Part shown: positions 8,661-18,083 of the stretch, one piece after another
Layout of the letters: each line of letters begins with the position of its first letter
How positions within the stretch are numbered: position 1 is the first letter of the stretch
DNA from: Desulfopila sp. IMCC35008
GTDB lineage: Bacteria; Desulfobacterota; Desulfobulbia; Desulfobulbales; Desulfocapsaceae
NCBI RefSeq assembly: GCF_010646885.2
Contig: NZ_CP050700.1
Coordinates: 4,428,501 to 4,492,500 of the forward strand
Reading direction: 5' to 3'
DNA length: 64,000 nucleotides
Made by a program: the position numbers and the translations under genes
Notes under the pieces: model-generated
Database searches by the model: none
Told to the model about the DNA's origin: nothing
The model's input: only the letters and a program-made list of their open reading frames with translations

Positions 8661-10850
8661 ATGATATTCCCGTTCCATAGAATTGCCCTGCTGCCCATAC
8701 TCCTCTTGACCCTTTACCTCTATTTTATTCCTCAAGCCTTAGCCATCGAACTGACACTTAAGGAGAAAGAATTTATCGTCAATCACGACACTATCCGGGT
8801 CCACAATGAAACCAACTGGCCCCCATTCAACTTTTATGAGAATGGTGTTGCTCAGGGAATAAGCATAGATGTGATGGACCGAATAGCTGAGTTGACAGGT
8901 CTTCGGGTTGACTATGTCACCGGTCCAAGCTGGGATGAGTTCACCAAGATGATACAAAAAGACCAACTTGATGTGATGCTTAACATCATCGACCTGCCCG
9001 AACGACAATCACACTTCCAATTCACATCCCCTTACGTTAAAAGCCTGACCGGGGTTTTCACCAGTACTGAAAACCGGAATCTTTACAATTCGTTCGATGA
9101 TCTTGCGAACAAGACGATTGCCGTACCCGCCGGTTTCGATCTCGAAATCAGTATGCCCCAATACCACCCGGAAATAGAACTGCTGCCGGTGCGGGACATA
9201 CTTGAATGTATCGAGGCCGTTCATTCGGGTAAGGCAGACGCCTTCATGGAAGAAATCGGCGTAGTCGACTATATCGTTTCCCAAAGGGTCATGAGTACGA
9301 TCCAGCTGTCCTTCCAGGTGCATGAAGAACCCTTTCTCAGCAACCTTACTATCGGTACCAATCGGAACAACCCGCTGCTCCACTCCATCATTCAGAAAGG
9401 ACTTAATAGTATTTCGGGTGACGAGCTCAATCTAATACGCAAAAAATGGCTGCTGAAGGTACATGAAATATACGAGCGAAGCATGGTCAATCTGTCTGTT
9501 GCAGAAAAAGAATACCTCTATGACAACAACCAGGTAACAATTTGCGTTGATCCATCCTGGCCGCCTCTCGACTTTATCAACAAGTCAGGCGAACATGACG
9601 GTTTGTCCGCCGACCTGATCAATATTATTGCCCAGCGACTTGATGTAACCTTAACACTTATTCCGACCACAACCTGGGAACACACCCTGTCCACCATAAA
9701 AGAAGGTGACTGCGATATTATTCCGTTGATGAATGAGACGCAGGAGACCCAATCCTACCTCGATTTCACCCGTCCTTATTTTGATTTTGCAACCGTCATT
9801 GCCACCAGGAAAGACGCTTCTTTTATTGGGGATTACTCCGAGCTTTACGGCAAGAAAGTTGCTCTGCAGGCTTATTTTTTTATTACCGAGTACGTTCGCC
9901 GAAATCATCCGCAAATAGAAATAGTCGAGGTTGAAAATACCAGCGAGGCACTCAAAATGGTTAGCGAGGGTAACGTCTATGCTACAATCGACGGACTGCC
10001 GACCATCGTCAACACCATTGAAGTGCAGGCTCTGGAAAATATAAAGATCGTCGGCACCGTGCCACAGAAAAACAGTATGAAACTAGGTGTACGCAAAGAT
10101 AAACCAATGCTCTATACCATCCTCGACATAGGAGTCGCATCACTCACAGAGCAGGAAAAAATCGGATTGTATAAGAAGTGGCTCGATATTGACCTGGATC
10201 AGCACTTCATTAATCGTTCGACAGTGCTGAGGATAGCCCTTGCTTTCAGCCTGCTGCTGGCATTCCTTCTCTGGCGCCAGCTGGCCCTCGGTCGGTATGC
10301 AAAAAAACTGCAAGTTCTCAACGACAAACTGCACCACTACTCCACAGTGGACCACCTGACCCAGGTCCTCAACCGGAGAGCTATTGAAAAAAGACTACAA
10401 TCAGAAATCGAGCGGACACAGATTACCGGCGCCCCGCTCGCCCTGGTGCTCTTCGACATCGACCATTTCAAGTCGATAAACGATACCTACGGACACCCGA
10501 CAGGAGACAAGGTACTCAAGAAAATAAGTACGCATGTTGAAGGTTCCATTCGCCACAGTGATCATTTGGGCAGATGGGGTGGGGAAGAATTTCTTATTGT
10601 ACTGCCTAACACTGCTCTTGAAGGTGGCGAGAAAATGCTCGAAAACCTCAGAAAGTCAATTGAAACCTATGATTTCGGCCTCGAGAGGAAGGTTACCGTA
10701 AGTTTCGGCCTTGGCCAGTATGGTATAGGTGAAAGCATGACCGCATTTATCTCAAGGGTTGATAACAGTTTATACAAAGCCAAAGAGAAAGGACGAAACA
10801 TGATTATCAGTGCTGAAGAGCCGGCAAGCCAATGCGTAGATAAAATGTAA
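8661..10850 (+). CDS. Diguanylate cyclase with two periplasmic SBP_bac_3 sensor domains
   Basis: The protein has 729 residues. An N-terminal signal or anchor segment (about 7-28) precedes two tandem solute-binding-protein type 3 domains, about residues 38-260 and 270-505. Both begin with the family pattern: IRVHNETNWPPFNFYENG and VTICVDPSWPPLDFINKSG. A transmembrane helix lies at about 517-535 and a GGDEF domain at about 555-720. The active loop reads GGEEF, and an inhibitory I-site RxxD (RHSD) lies five residues upstream, so an active, product-inhibited c-di-GMP synthase is expected. The binding domains probably sense an amino acid or similar solute in the periplasm. It appears monocistronic. 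Confidence 0.9.
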   Translation: MIFPFHRIALLPILLLTLYLYFIPQALAIELTLKEKEFIVNHDTIRVHNETNWPPFNFYENGVAQGISIDVMDRIAELTGLRVDYVTGPSWDEFTKMIQKDQLDVMLNIIDLPERQSHFQFTSPYVKSLTGVFTSTENRNLYNSFDDLANKTIAVPAGFDLEISMPQYHPEIELLPVRDILECIEAVHSGKADAFMEEIGVVDYIVSQRVMSTIQLSFQVHEEPFLSNLTIGTNRNNPLLHSIIQKGLNSISGDELNLIRKKWLLKVHEIYERSMVNLSVAEKEYLYDNNQVTICVDPSWPPLDFINKSGEHDGLSADLINIIAQRLDVTLTLIPTTTWEHTLSTIKEGDCDIIPLMNETQETQSYLDFTRPYFDFATVIATRKDASFIGDYSELYGKKVALQAYFFITEYVRRNHPQIEIVEVENTSEALKMVSEGNVYATIDGLPTIVNTIEVQALENIKIVGTVPQKNSMKLGVRKDKPMLYTILDIGVASLTEQEKIGLYKKWLDIDLDQHFINRSTVLRIALAFSLLLAFLLWRQLALGRYAKKLQVLNDKLHHYSTVDHLTQVLNRRAIEKRLQSEIERTQITGAPLALVLFDIDHFKSINDTYGHPTGDKVLKKISTHVEGSIRHSDHLGRWGGEEFLIVLPNTALEGGEKMLENLRKSIETYDFGLERKVTVSFGLGQYGIGESMTAFISRVDNSLYKAKEKGRNMIISAEEPASQCVDKM

Positions 10851-10951
10851 GGCAAATGTCTGAAAAAGCCTGTATACTCATGGAATCGTGAACAATTCGA
10901 GCGGTGAATCCATTCCCGGCAAATCGACCAAAAAGCTATTGGAGTTTTAGT

Positions 10952-11593
10952 ATGCCCAAAGACATTTATACTCTTAAAATGTTCCCACTCACCCTGAAAC
11001 CTCTTGGTCGATTCCTTTTGCCGATACTCCTTGCCGCTATTCTTGCAACTCCCGGTTCTCTTTATGCCAAGAGGAGTGAAACAACAGAAGTCATCCAGGC
11101 GTTGACACAACAGATCGCTTCAACTCCTGATGGAAAACCGAAAGCAAAGCTCCACCTTTATCGGGCCCGCCATTACGCAAAACTTGGACAAAAAATCGAG
11201 GCCAACAACGACTATCAGGCCGCTCTAAAACACCACTATGCAGGATGGATTGCAAACGAATATGGTTACTTTCTCTTTAATTGCGGCGAATATGGCCTTT
11301 CCTACAAAACCGCCAAGAAGGTAATAAAGGATTTCCCCCAGTTTGCGCAAGAGGCCACAAAGCTTAAGAAAAAAGCGGGTGATAAATTCAAGGAGCAGTA
11401 TCTGGAAGAGAATCCTCCGGAAATCGTCATGAATGTCGAGGTTGATCCCAACCAGGTAACCCGCCTCGACCTGGTGCGGAAACAACAGGCAAATAAGAGC
11501 AGGATCTATAAGTATCCGAGTGTCACCAAGGCTTCTAATACTTCTTCAGGTTCATCTTCTACTAAAACAAAACCAAAACCGCGATCAACCTGA
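10952..11593 (+). CDS. Secreted TPR-like hypothetical protein
   Basis: The ATG at 10952 is preceded by GGAG at seven bases and gives 213 residues. A GTG at 10904 is in frame but lacks a good site. A signal peptide is evident (LGRFLLPILLAAILA, cleavage after SLYA). The mature part starts with TPR-like helices: KLHLYRARHYAKLGQ, EANNDYQAALKHHYAGW and YGLSYKTAKKVIKDFP. It ends in a Ser/Thr/Lys-rich low-complexity tail. It is probably periplasmic and may bind a partner. No specific family recognised. Confidence 0.75.
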   Translation: MPKDIYTLKMFPLTLKPLGRFLLPILLAAILATPGSLYAKRSETTEVIQALTQQIASTPDGKPKAKLHLYRARHYAKLGQKIEANNDYQAALKHHYAGWIANEYGYFLFNCGEYGLSYKTAKKVIKDFPQFAQEATKLKKKAGDKFKEQYLEENPPEIVMNVEVDPNQVTRLDLVRKQQANKSRIYKYPSVTKASNTSSGSSSTKTKPKPRST

Positions 11594-11603
11594 AGCCTGA
11601 AAC

Positions 11604-11621
11604 GCCGCTAGGTCTAGCGGC
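11604..11621. terminator. Inverted repeat after the TPR-like gene
   Basis: GCCGCTAG and CTAGCGGC are perfect complements separated by two bases and lie 11 bases after the stop of the TPR-like gene. No T-tract follows directly. It could be a weak terminator or a mRNA end-processing site. Confidence 0.35.
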
Positions 11622-11727
11622 AAGACATACGTCCAGCAACCGACTTTTCAAAAAAAAAAGGAATAAACTGTCAGTGTACTCTTTCTTATCTTTACAGGAT
11701 AAAAAAGATTCAGAGGAGGCACACTGT

Positions 11728-12789
11728 ATGAAATATGTCTATTCACTTATAACAATACTCTTTTTATTTGCCACTGTACGTTACCTGCCAGCCACATCTA
11801 CCAATGAAAGCCAGGAAAGCGGATCAACTGCCACAACAGAAAAGGCACTTTTTGCCGGTGGTTGCTTCTGGTGCATGGAAAAACCGTTTGAAAAGGTAGA
11901 CGGTGTTCTGTCTGTTGTCTCAGGCTATGCTGGTGGCACGGGTGAAAACCCCACCTACAAGAACTACGCCTCCAAGGGCCATATTGAAGTTGTCCTGATA
12001 ACTTACGACCCGGATAAAGTTGACTATGAACAACTCCTCGATATATTCTGGCGGCAGATTGACCCGACCGACTCAGGCGGGCAGTTCGTCGATCGGGGAC
12101 ATGAATATTCAAGTGGCATTTTCTATTATTCTCCTGAACAACGTGCTGCGGCAGAAGCATCGAAAAAGAACCTTGCCGCCACAAGCATATTCGACAAACC
12201 TATCATAACACCGGTGCAGAAAGCACCCAAATTCTGGCCTGCTGAAGAATACCACCAGGATTATTATAAAAAAAACCCGCTCCGTTACAGATATTACCGT
12301 TCCGGATCTGGGCGAGACACATTCCTGAAAAAATTCTGGAAAGAAAATAAGGCAGTCTCTCTTTCCGGCACCGATGACCCGCGCAGCAAACTCACACCGC
12401 TACAATACAAAGTCACCCAGGAAGACGCCACAGAACCACCCTTTCGTAACGAATACTGGGACAACACCAAAGCCGGTATTTATGTCGATATTGTTTCCGG
12501 GGAACCGCTTTTCAGCTCACTCGACAAGTTTAAATCGGGAACGGGCTGGCCAAGTTTTACCAAGCCCCTGGCAGAAGAAAACATCGTTGAACGCTCAGAC
12601 ATGACCTGGCTGATGATTCGTACGGAAGTACGGAGTAAAAAAGGAGACTCCCATCTCGGCCATGTTTTTGACGATGGACCACCGCCAACAGGACTGCGGT
12701 ATTGCATCAATTCAGCGTCTCTCCGTTTTATCCCGGTGGAGGAATTGGAGCAGCAAGGCTATGGAATATACCAGGCATTGTTCAGGTAA
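11728..12789 (+). CDS. msrAB: Periplasmic peptide methionine sulfoxide reductase, MsrA-MsrB fusion
   Basis: The ATG at 11728 follows a strong GAGGAGG site and gives 353 residues; the frame is open further upstream but without a start of equal quality. A hydrophobic signal segment covers residues 3-21. The MsrA domain carries the catalytic GGCFWCMEKPFE and covers about residues 38-200. The MsrB domain (about 225-345) carries GTGWPSFTKPL and the catalytic Cys in RYCINSASLRF. The MsrB part has no CxxC zinc pairs (it reads GIYVDIVSGEPLFSS), so it belongs to the zinc-free type. The enzyme repairs both S- and R-methionine sulfoxide, here probably in the periplasm, with electrons from a thioredoxin-like or DsbD-type donor not seen nearby. 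Confidence 0.93.
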   Translation: MKYVYSLITILFLFATVRYLPATSTNESQESGSTATTEKALFAGGCFWCMEKPFEKVDGVLSVVSGYAGGTGENPTYKNYASKGHIEVVLITYDPDKVDYEQLLDIFWRQIDPTDSGGQFVDRGHEYSSGIFYYSPEQRAAAEASKKNLAATSIFDKPIITPVQKAPKFWPAEEYHQDYYKKNPLRYRYYRSGSGRDTFLKKFWKENKAVSLSGTDDPRSKLTPLQYKVTQEDATEPPFRNEYWDNTKAGIYVDIVSGEPLFSSLDKFKSGTGWPSFTKPLAEENIVERSDMTWLMIRTEVRSKKGDSHLGHVFDDGPPPTGLRYCINSASLRFIPVEELEQQGYGIYQALFR

Positions 12790-13063
12790 GGAAAAATCGA
12801 TATGGGGTTAACCCGAAATGGTCACCGGTTTTACAAAAGAGAGATCCGTAAGAAAGTGATAACCTCACAAAAAGCAGCTTATGAAAAACTCCCATTCTTA
12901 ATAGACTGTTCATTGATTTTTCACGTTTTTTCTCGAACTTGCACGCCCCCATTTACCGTCCTACATCCTCTTTGTCCTATTAGGTATCAGAGAGGATTCA
13001 GGACGAATCGGAAGCCAATAGGATTACAGCACTGGCAGTCAATACCAGCCACATCAACCTCTA

Positions 13064-13552
13064 TCACCTAAGATATCTTCCGGTAAGAAGCTGTTCAAGT
13101 TTGTGGTAGTACTCTTTTTCTTCCGCGGTAAAACGCTCACAGATGCCGTATGGATACTTGGTAACAGAGCTTGAAGCAATGTCAAGGCAGGCATTCAGGA
13201 TATCCAATCGAATCTTTTCCGCCTCATCCTGCTCCCTGTTCTCCATCCGCAACATTGGCATGAGATCACGAATGACTTCACACATTTCCTTGTCCGGTGG
13301 GTTATCAAGATATTGCTCAATAAACTGACGGGCTTCGGTATACTCGAGCACCTTGCAACCGGCCAGGCGGTTAATGCTGTCAACATGATAGTAAAGATAT
13401 TCGTATATGATCTCGCGCTCGGCTTCCTGTATCACCCCATCCGACCAGGACATCTCGCATAACAGCACCAGATCGATAAAATAGATTTGATGCCCCTCTA
13501 TTCCGTAACGGCCAAGCCGCTTCACAGCATCTGTAAATGTAAGTTGGCTCAT
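13064..13552 (-). CDS. Hypothetical acidic helical protein
   Basis: The start chosen is the ATG at 13552 (MSQLTFTDAVKRLGRYG), which has AGGGGAAG upstream, giving 162 residues. The upstream in-frame start at 13597 lacks a comparable site. The protein appears all-helical, acidic and soluble, with no signal peptide. The stretch YFIDLVLLCEMSWSDGVIQE, a helix ending in an acidic WSDG turn, recalls TerB-like domains, in which such turns bind metal. That is a weak resemblance only. It stands alone on the minus strand, and the next upstream minus-strand gene ends about 155 bases away. Confidence 0.7.
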   Translation of the reverse strand: MSQLTFTDAVKRLGRYGIEGHQIYFIDLVLLCEMSWSDGVIQEAEREIIYEYLYYHVDSINRLAGCKVLEYTEARQFIEQYLDNPPDKEMCEVIRDLMPMLRMENREQDEAEKIRLDILNACLDIASSSVTKYPYGICERFTAEEKEYYHKLEQLLTGRYLR

Positions 13553-13706
13553 AATCAGTCTTCCCCTCTGCTTCTTCTGAAAATTCAAGCTCCCCAATCT
13601 GCGACATTGCCCTTAACTGGTCCCCGTCTTAAAACTACCCTACCGATTTTTACTACAAGCTATGAAAAAAAGAAAATCAGTCTATGCTAATATCCACATA
13701 TTGATA

Positions 13707-15119
13707 TTAATATAATAAGTTCAGTCTGATATCATCATCCGTGTCAAAAACGGTATCCCCACCAGCGGAGACCAGATTCTCATTCAGAATTTTCATTTTA
13801 TTCTCCTCACCGGAGAAATAATCCGGGATCACTCTCTGTCTCCCCTGCTTGCCGTCTAGAAAAAGAGCCAGCAGGTCGGACCGTACCTTTACCTGCACAA
13901 CCATATCTCCAAGCTCAACGGAACCCTGCGAGCGGAAAAGATACCAGCCGGAAAGATTTCTGACTGTCGGTTTGCGGCTCAGTGCATTTATCTCTTCCCA
14001 GGTATCAGCTGAAACAACTGGTTTTTTCTCGGTTTCTTTAATAAGAGGTACATATGTATCGTCAACCAGTTTGTCTGTCATATTTTTTCTGAAAGTAAGG
14101 TAATAGAGCCCTTCATACAGATAAGGATAGATAGTCTCCACCACGTTCCATTCTGCTGGTATAAAGGAGGGTTCAGGCACCAATCCTTCCATGAGTGGTG
14201 CCCCTTTTGCTGCCTGGTGCTTCACTGCCAGATATTCCCCGAGCCAGGGATTATGAGTACTCATTTCCTGAGCAGATAAAGGGGGAAACAACGCTGCGAC
14301 TCTTTCCAGGTCTGTCCCGGTCAGACCATACTCCTCCACAAGCTGGTAGGCCGTTGACAAATTCATATTGAGGATATCACTCCACATCATTTTACTGATG
14401 AAGAGAGGAGATCCTTCAAAACCTTTTCTCGCTACCTGCTGTATGATATTCAACTCGTTCAAGGCAGTTTCGAGATCTCCCTGACGACTGCTCAACAGAG
14501 TGTACCCCTGATAGATTGAAGCGATATCGCGAAGCCACATGAAATCCGGTAGCTCACCACCCTGAATATACTCAACCCCGGGTTGGGGAAAACTCTCAAG
14601 GGCTGCAAGTTGCTCGAGCACAACCCGCTGGGTGCGTATTTGTCGCCAGGACTTTCGAATCTGTTCCTCATAATTCGTTACATCCCGTAGCAATTGGGGC
14701 TTCTCCTTGAATTCTTCAACCCAGACAGGTCGTTCAACCTGGCCCTTAAACAACGATCTGCTTAAAAAAGCGGCGCTGCCCGTATCCGGATTTTGGGTCT
14801 GAAGATCAGTAATAGAGTAGGGTGAAGACTGCGGCTCAATATCGACCAGAAGAAACCCTATTGCACCCAACATGATCGAAAAGAGCAGGAAACGATTCCA
14901 TTGCATTTTCCTGAATGGTTTTTCATCCAGTATATAGGAGAAAGGCATAAAAAGAATGAGGAACGTAACACCAATGGCAACCAGAAGGCCCAGGGCAATG
15001 AGCTGCTCCCTTGAAAAAAGTAGGGGCTCAACGGAAAAAGCGATATATCCGTAAAAACCTGCCACAGCTGCTACAATTGAAAACGGTACTAAAACCAGTA
15101 AAAATTTAAGTAGCTTCAT
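13707..15119 (-). CDS. Membrane-anchored hypothetical protein
   Basis: The 470-residue protein begins with three hydrophobic segments (about 5-30, 42-66 and 80-97), followed by a long extracytoplasmic region. That region is helical in the middle (residues 150-260, ESFPQPGVEYIQGG and ETALNELNIIQQVARKG) and more strand-like at the end, closing with an Asp-rich FDTDDDIRLNLLY. AAGGATGG precedes the ATG. No family is recognised. It is divergent from tdk with about 300 bases between. Confidence 0.75.
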   Translation of the reverse strand: MKLLKFLLVLVPFSIVAAVAGFYGYIAFSVEPLLFSREQLIALGLLVAIGVTFLILFMPFSYILDEKPFRKMQWNRFLLFSIMLGAIGFLLVDIEPQSSPYSITDLQTQNPDTGSAAFLSRSLFKGQVERPVWVEEFKEKPQLLRDVTNYEEQIRKSWRQIRTQRVVLEQLAALESFPQPGVEYIQGGELPDFMWLRDIASIYQGYTLLSSRQGDLETALNELNIIQQVARKGFEGSPLFISKMMWSDILNMNLSTAYQLVEEYGLTGTDLERVAALFPPLSAQEMSTHNPWLGEYLAVKHQAAKGAPLMEGLVPEPSFIPAEWNVVETIYPYLYEGLYYLTFRKNMTDKLVDDTYVPLIKETEKKPVVSADTWEEINALSRKPTVRNLSGWYLFRSQGSVELGDMVVQVKVRSDLLALFLDGKQGRQRVIPDYFSGEENKMKILNENLVSAGGDTVFDTDDDIRLNLLY

Positions 15120-15426
15120 CTTTCCATCCTTTTATTTGCGTTATTCTGCACCACTGCAAGCTCTATTGGTACCACAGATAATATCGGTTAACCACCTGTA
15201 ATTAAGAGTCTTCCTCACTCATAATACACCCTGGCATCCCCTGTTTGCCAAACCTGCTTCAGAGGTGCCGGTATCACAACTATTATTAGGACTGTTTTCT
15301 CCTATAATCTGGCTGACTGCACAACAAGGCACTATTTTGGAAATTGAAAAAACTTTGCTGCCGGGGTAGCATACTCGCCACTATCGATGTTGTTACTATT
15401 TTTTACATCCAAACCAATAGACCCAG
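15120..15426. other. Divergent intergenic region before tdk
   Basis: This is a 307-base stretch between two divergent genes, so promoters for both should lie here. I see no convincing hexamer pair, no strong hairpin and no coding signal. Confidence 0.4.
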
Positions 15427-16011
15427 ATGGCAAAACTCTACTTCCGATACGGAGCAATGAACTCCGGCAAAACAACCGCTTTAATACAGGTTGCCCACAA
15501 CTACAGGGAAAGAGGCATGGAGACCATCCTGGTCAAACCGGTGATCGACTCCAAGGGACAGGACCGAATTGTTTCCCGTCTTGATATTGAAAAAAATGTA
15601 GATATTGTCGCCAACAGTTCAGATAACCTGTCTACCATCCTCACCCGGGAAAAAGAAAAAAGGGAGAAGCTTCATTGCATCCTGGTGGATGAAGCCCAGT
15701 TTCTCACCAGTGAACAAGTGACCCAGCTTTTTGAGTTTGCTGTGCTGGTTGACATACCGGTTATCTGCTATGGGTTACGGACCGATTTTCTGCTGAACGG
15801 TTTTGAAGGAAGCAAGCAGTTGTTGTTGCTCGCACACAGCATTGAGGAATTGAAAACAATCTGTCAATGCGGCAGGAAGGCGTTGGCAAATGCCAGGAAA
15901 ATTAACGGCCAATTTGTTTTCTCAGGTGACCAGGTAGCCATCGACGGGGAGGCCAGTGTTGAATACGAACCTCTCTGTGCACAATGTTATTATAAGCACA
16001 GGAACAGCTGA
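15427..16011 (+). CDS. tdk: Thymidine kinase (type II)
   Basis: The 194-residue enzyme phosphorylates thymidine (and deoxyuridine) with ATP in the cytoplasm. The Walker A loop is GAMNSGKTT near the N-terminus, the Walker B-like motif is LVDEAQFL, and the lasso region ICYGLRTDFLLNGFEG matches type II thymidine kinases. Zinc ligands appear as the pairs CQCG and CAQC in the C-terminal half. It opens a plus-strand run with cdd, a purine-type phosphorylase and a CAT-family gene. The site before the ATG is poor (AGACCCAG). Length and motifs are all normal. Confidence 0.95.
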   Translation: MAKLYFRYGAMNSGKTTALIQVAHNYRERGMETILVKPVIDSKGQDRIVSRLDIEKNVDIVANSSDNLSTILTREKEKREKLHCILVDEAQFLTSEQVTQLFEFAVLVDIPVICYGLRTDFLLNGFEGSKQLLLLAHSIEELKTICQCGRKALANARKINGQFVFSGDQVAIDGEASVEYEPLCAQCYYKHRNS

Positions 16012-16113
16012 CTTTTTTCAGGTTATTATGTTTTATGCCTCCTCGAGATTTTCTCCCTCGAAAGGTTCACTTGAGCCAGGCAATCAAACAATCTTGCAGC
16101 ACCCAGGACACTC

Positions 16114-16527
16114 ATGACCCCTGAACAAATCGACCTTCTCAAAGCCGCTGACAAGGCAGCCCTGAACGCCTATGCACCCTATTCAAAATTCAGGGTGGGA
16201 GCCGCCGTGCTCACAGATAAGGGGGTCTTTGACGGGGCCAATATCGAGAATGCCTGCACCAATCTCGGAACCTGTGCCGAAAGAGTTGCCCTATCCCATG
16301 CCCACATGCACAAATGCTCCTCTATCATTGGAATCGCCATCAGTTGCATTGATGCCACAAAAGATGCCTCCGGCAAAGCGGAGATAAACCAGATCATGCC
16401 GTGCGGAGCTTGCCGCCAATGGCTGAACGAACTTGCCCCCAACGCCTGGATTGTAGCCAGTGGCTCGAAGCGGGTTTTTAGCCTCAGCGACCTGCTACCT
16501 GCGCCCTTCACCCTCTCCCGGGAGTAA
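16114..16527 (+). CDS. cdd: Cytidine deaminase
   Basis: The protein has 137 residues, the size of the homotetrameric form. It hydrolyses cytidine and deoxycytidine to uridine and deoxyuridine. The catalytic signature is complete: GANIENACTNLGTCAERVAL with the proton-shuttle Glu, and PCGACRQWLNE with the paired zinc Cys. The gene ends five bases before the TTG start of the next one. Its uridine product can be cleaved by the pyrimidine-nucleoside phosphorylase encoded in the converging operon. Confidence 0.95.
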   Translation: MTPEQIDLLKAADKAALNAYAPYSKFRVGAAVLTDKGVFDGANIENACTNLGTCAERVALSHAHMHKCSSIIGIAISCIDATKDASGKAEINQIMPCGACRQWLNELAPNAWIVASGSKRVFSLSDLLPAPFTLSRE

Positions 16528-16531
16528 CACG

Positions 16532-17425
16532 TTGAGCAATATTACAGGCAAGCCCATTGAAACAGGAATCATCGGTGGGAGCGGTATATACGCGATAGAC
16601 GGCTTCCAGTTGCTTGAGGAAAAAAGCATTTCAACATCATTTGGGGAACCGTCGGACAGTTATATCATTGGGGAGTTAGGTGGGATTCGGGTCGCTTTCC
16701 TGCCCAGGCATGGCCGCAACCATCACCTCCTTCCATCAGAGATCAATTACCGGGCCAATATCTACGGTTTTAAGGTACTCGGTGTTACAAGCATTATTGG
16801 CATAACGGCAGTGGGGAGCCTGCAGGATGAGTTCCCTCCTCTGCATCTTGTCATTCCCGACCAGTTGATAGACCGGACGGTGTCAAGAAAGCCTACTTTC
16901 TTCGGCCAGGGTATTGCCGCCCATATCCCCTTTGCGGAACCTTTTTGTCCACTGCTGAGCAAACAGATCTATGATGCAGCCACACCTGTAACACCGGAAA
17001 TCAGCAAAGGTGGAACCCTGGTAACTATTGACGGCCCCGCCTTTTCCACCAGGGCTGAATCAAACCTCTACAGGCAATGGGGGGGGGATCTTATAGGCAT
17101 GACTACCTATCAGGAGGCGAAACTCGCCCGTGAAGCGGAAATTTGTTACGCGGCTCTGGCCATGGTTACGGATTACGACTGCTGGAAGGAAGAGTCAGCT
17201 GACGAGGTTACGGTTACAACAGTGGTTTCTAATATGCATAAAAACAGCGCCAACGCCCAGGCAATACTCACCGGTTTGCTCCCACAGATCTCTACAGTTA
17301 AGACCTGCCATTGCAATAAAAGTCTTCAGGGAGCTATCATGACAAACCCGGAATCCATCCCGGATGAAACGCTTGAAAAGCTCAGGCTTCTCATTGAGGG
17401 AACGCTTAATACACCAAAGGGATAA
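16532..17425 (+). CDS. mtnP: S-methyl-5'-thioadenosine phosphorylase family (MTAP/MTIP)
   Basis: The chosen start is the TTG at 16532, seven bases after a GGAG, giving 297 residues that begin at the family start (ETGIIGGSGIYAIDG). Upstream codons in the same frame lie inside cdd. Family landmarks are FLPRHGRNHHLLPSEINYRA (phosphate and sugar contacts), ITAVGSLQDEFPP, DGPAFSTRAESNLYR and GMTTYQEAKLAREAEICYA (base and substrate pocket). It cleaves methylthioadenosine or a related 6-oxopurine nucleoside with phosphate. Adenine versus inosine preference cannot be settled by eye. It is coupled to cdd, and the CAT-family gene starts 14 bases later. Confidence 0.88.
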   Translation: MSNITGKPIETGIIGGSGIYAIDGFQLLEEKSISTSFGEPSDSYIIGELGGIRVAFLPRHGRNHHLLPSEINYRANIYGFKVLGVTSIIGITAVGSLQDEFPPLHLVIPDQLIDRTVSRKPTFFGQGIAAHIPFAEPFCPLLSKQIYDAATPVTPEISKGGTLVTIDGPAFSTRAESNLYRQWGGDLIGMTTYQEAKLAREAEICYAALAMVTDYDCWKEESADEVTVTTVVSNMHKNSANAQAILTGLLPQISTVKTCHCNKSLQGAIMTNPESIPDETLEKLRLLIEGTLNTPKG

Positions 17426-17438
17426 ACCGATAATAGAG

Positions 17439-18083
17439 ATGAAAATACTTGATTTAGAGACCTGGCCCAGGAATAACGCCTTCGAATTCTTTAACCGATA
17501 CGAAACACCCCAATTCAATATCTGCGCCAACGTCACCATCACCCAGACGCTCCGGTTTCTGCAAAATAACGGGTTAAACCGGTTTACAGCCATCATGTGG
17601 CTCGTTTGTCACACAGCCAACGGTATCCGGGAACTTCGCTACCGAATCAGGGGCGAAAGTGTAGTGGAACACGACGTTGTACATCCGTCATTCACCTGGC
17701 TCAACAATGATAACACCCTCACATTCTGCATGGCAGAATACCACCCCGATGTAAGGGCGTTCTTCCACAGAGTACAGGACAGCGTTAACGGCATTAACCC
17801 CAACCCGATGCTCGCCGACCAACAGACAATGGACAATATTCTCTATATCTCCTGCCTGCCATGGGTGAATTTCACCTCGATTTCTCATCCGACAAAAATG
17901 GATGAAACCCGTGCCATCCCACGTATCTCATGGGGTAAATTCACGAAGGAGGGAAAGGAGTGGACCATGCCCGTATCACTGCAACTCCACCACGGTCTGG
18001 CAGATGGCTATCATTCCGGGCTCTTCTTTGATACATTACAAAGCCTTCTGGATGAGCCGAAAAAGATCAACTGGCCGTTATAA
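17439..18083 (+). CDS. Chloramphenicol acetyltransferase family protein
   Basis: From the ATG at 17439 the protein has 214 residues, the typical CAT subunit size. It starts like the family (MKILDLETWPRNNAFEFF) and carries the active-site element LHHGLADGYHSGLFF, with catalytic His and structural Asp in the HHxxxDG form. It would act as a trimeric acetyl-CoA-dependent O-acetyltransferase. Its position at the end of a nucleoside salvage run, with base composition like its neighbours and no mobile element beside it, argues against a freshly acquired resistance gene. Many CAT-like enzymes in environmental bacteria have unknown acceptors. The last six bases overlap the end of pnp on the other strand. 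Confidence 0.85.
   Translation: MKILDLETWPRNNAFEFFNRYETPQFNICANVTITQTLRFLQNNGLNRFTAIMWLVCHTANGIRELRYRIRGESVVEHDVVHPSFTWLNNDNTLTFCMAEYHPDVRAFFHRVQDSVNGINPNPMLADQQTMDNILYISCLPWVNFTSISHPTKMDETRAIPRISWGKFTKEGKEWTMPVSLQLHHGLADGYHSGLFFDTLQSLLDEPKKINWPL

Noticed and set aside
12802..13071. An 89-codon frame after msrAB
   Set aside because: The translation has no recognisable domain and a composition unlike the neighbours (rich in Arg, Pro, Thr). The partial AAGGA upstream is not enough to call a gene.
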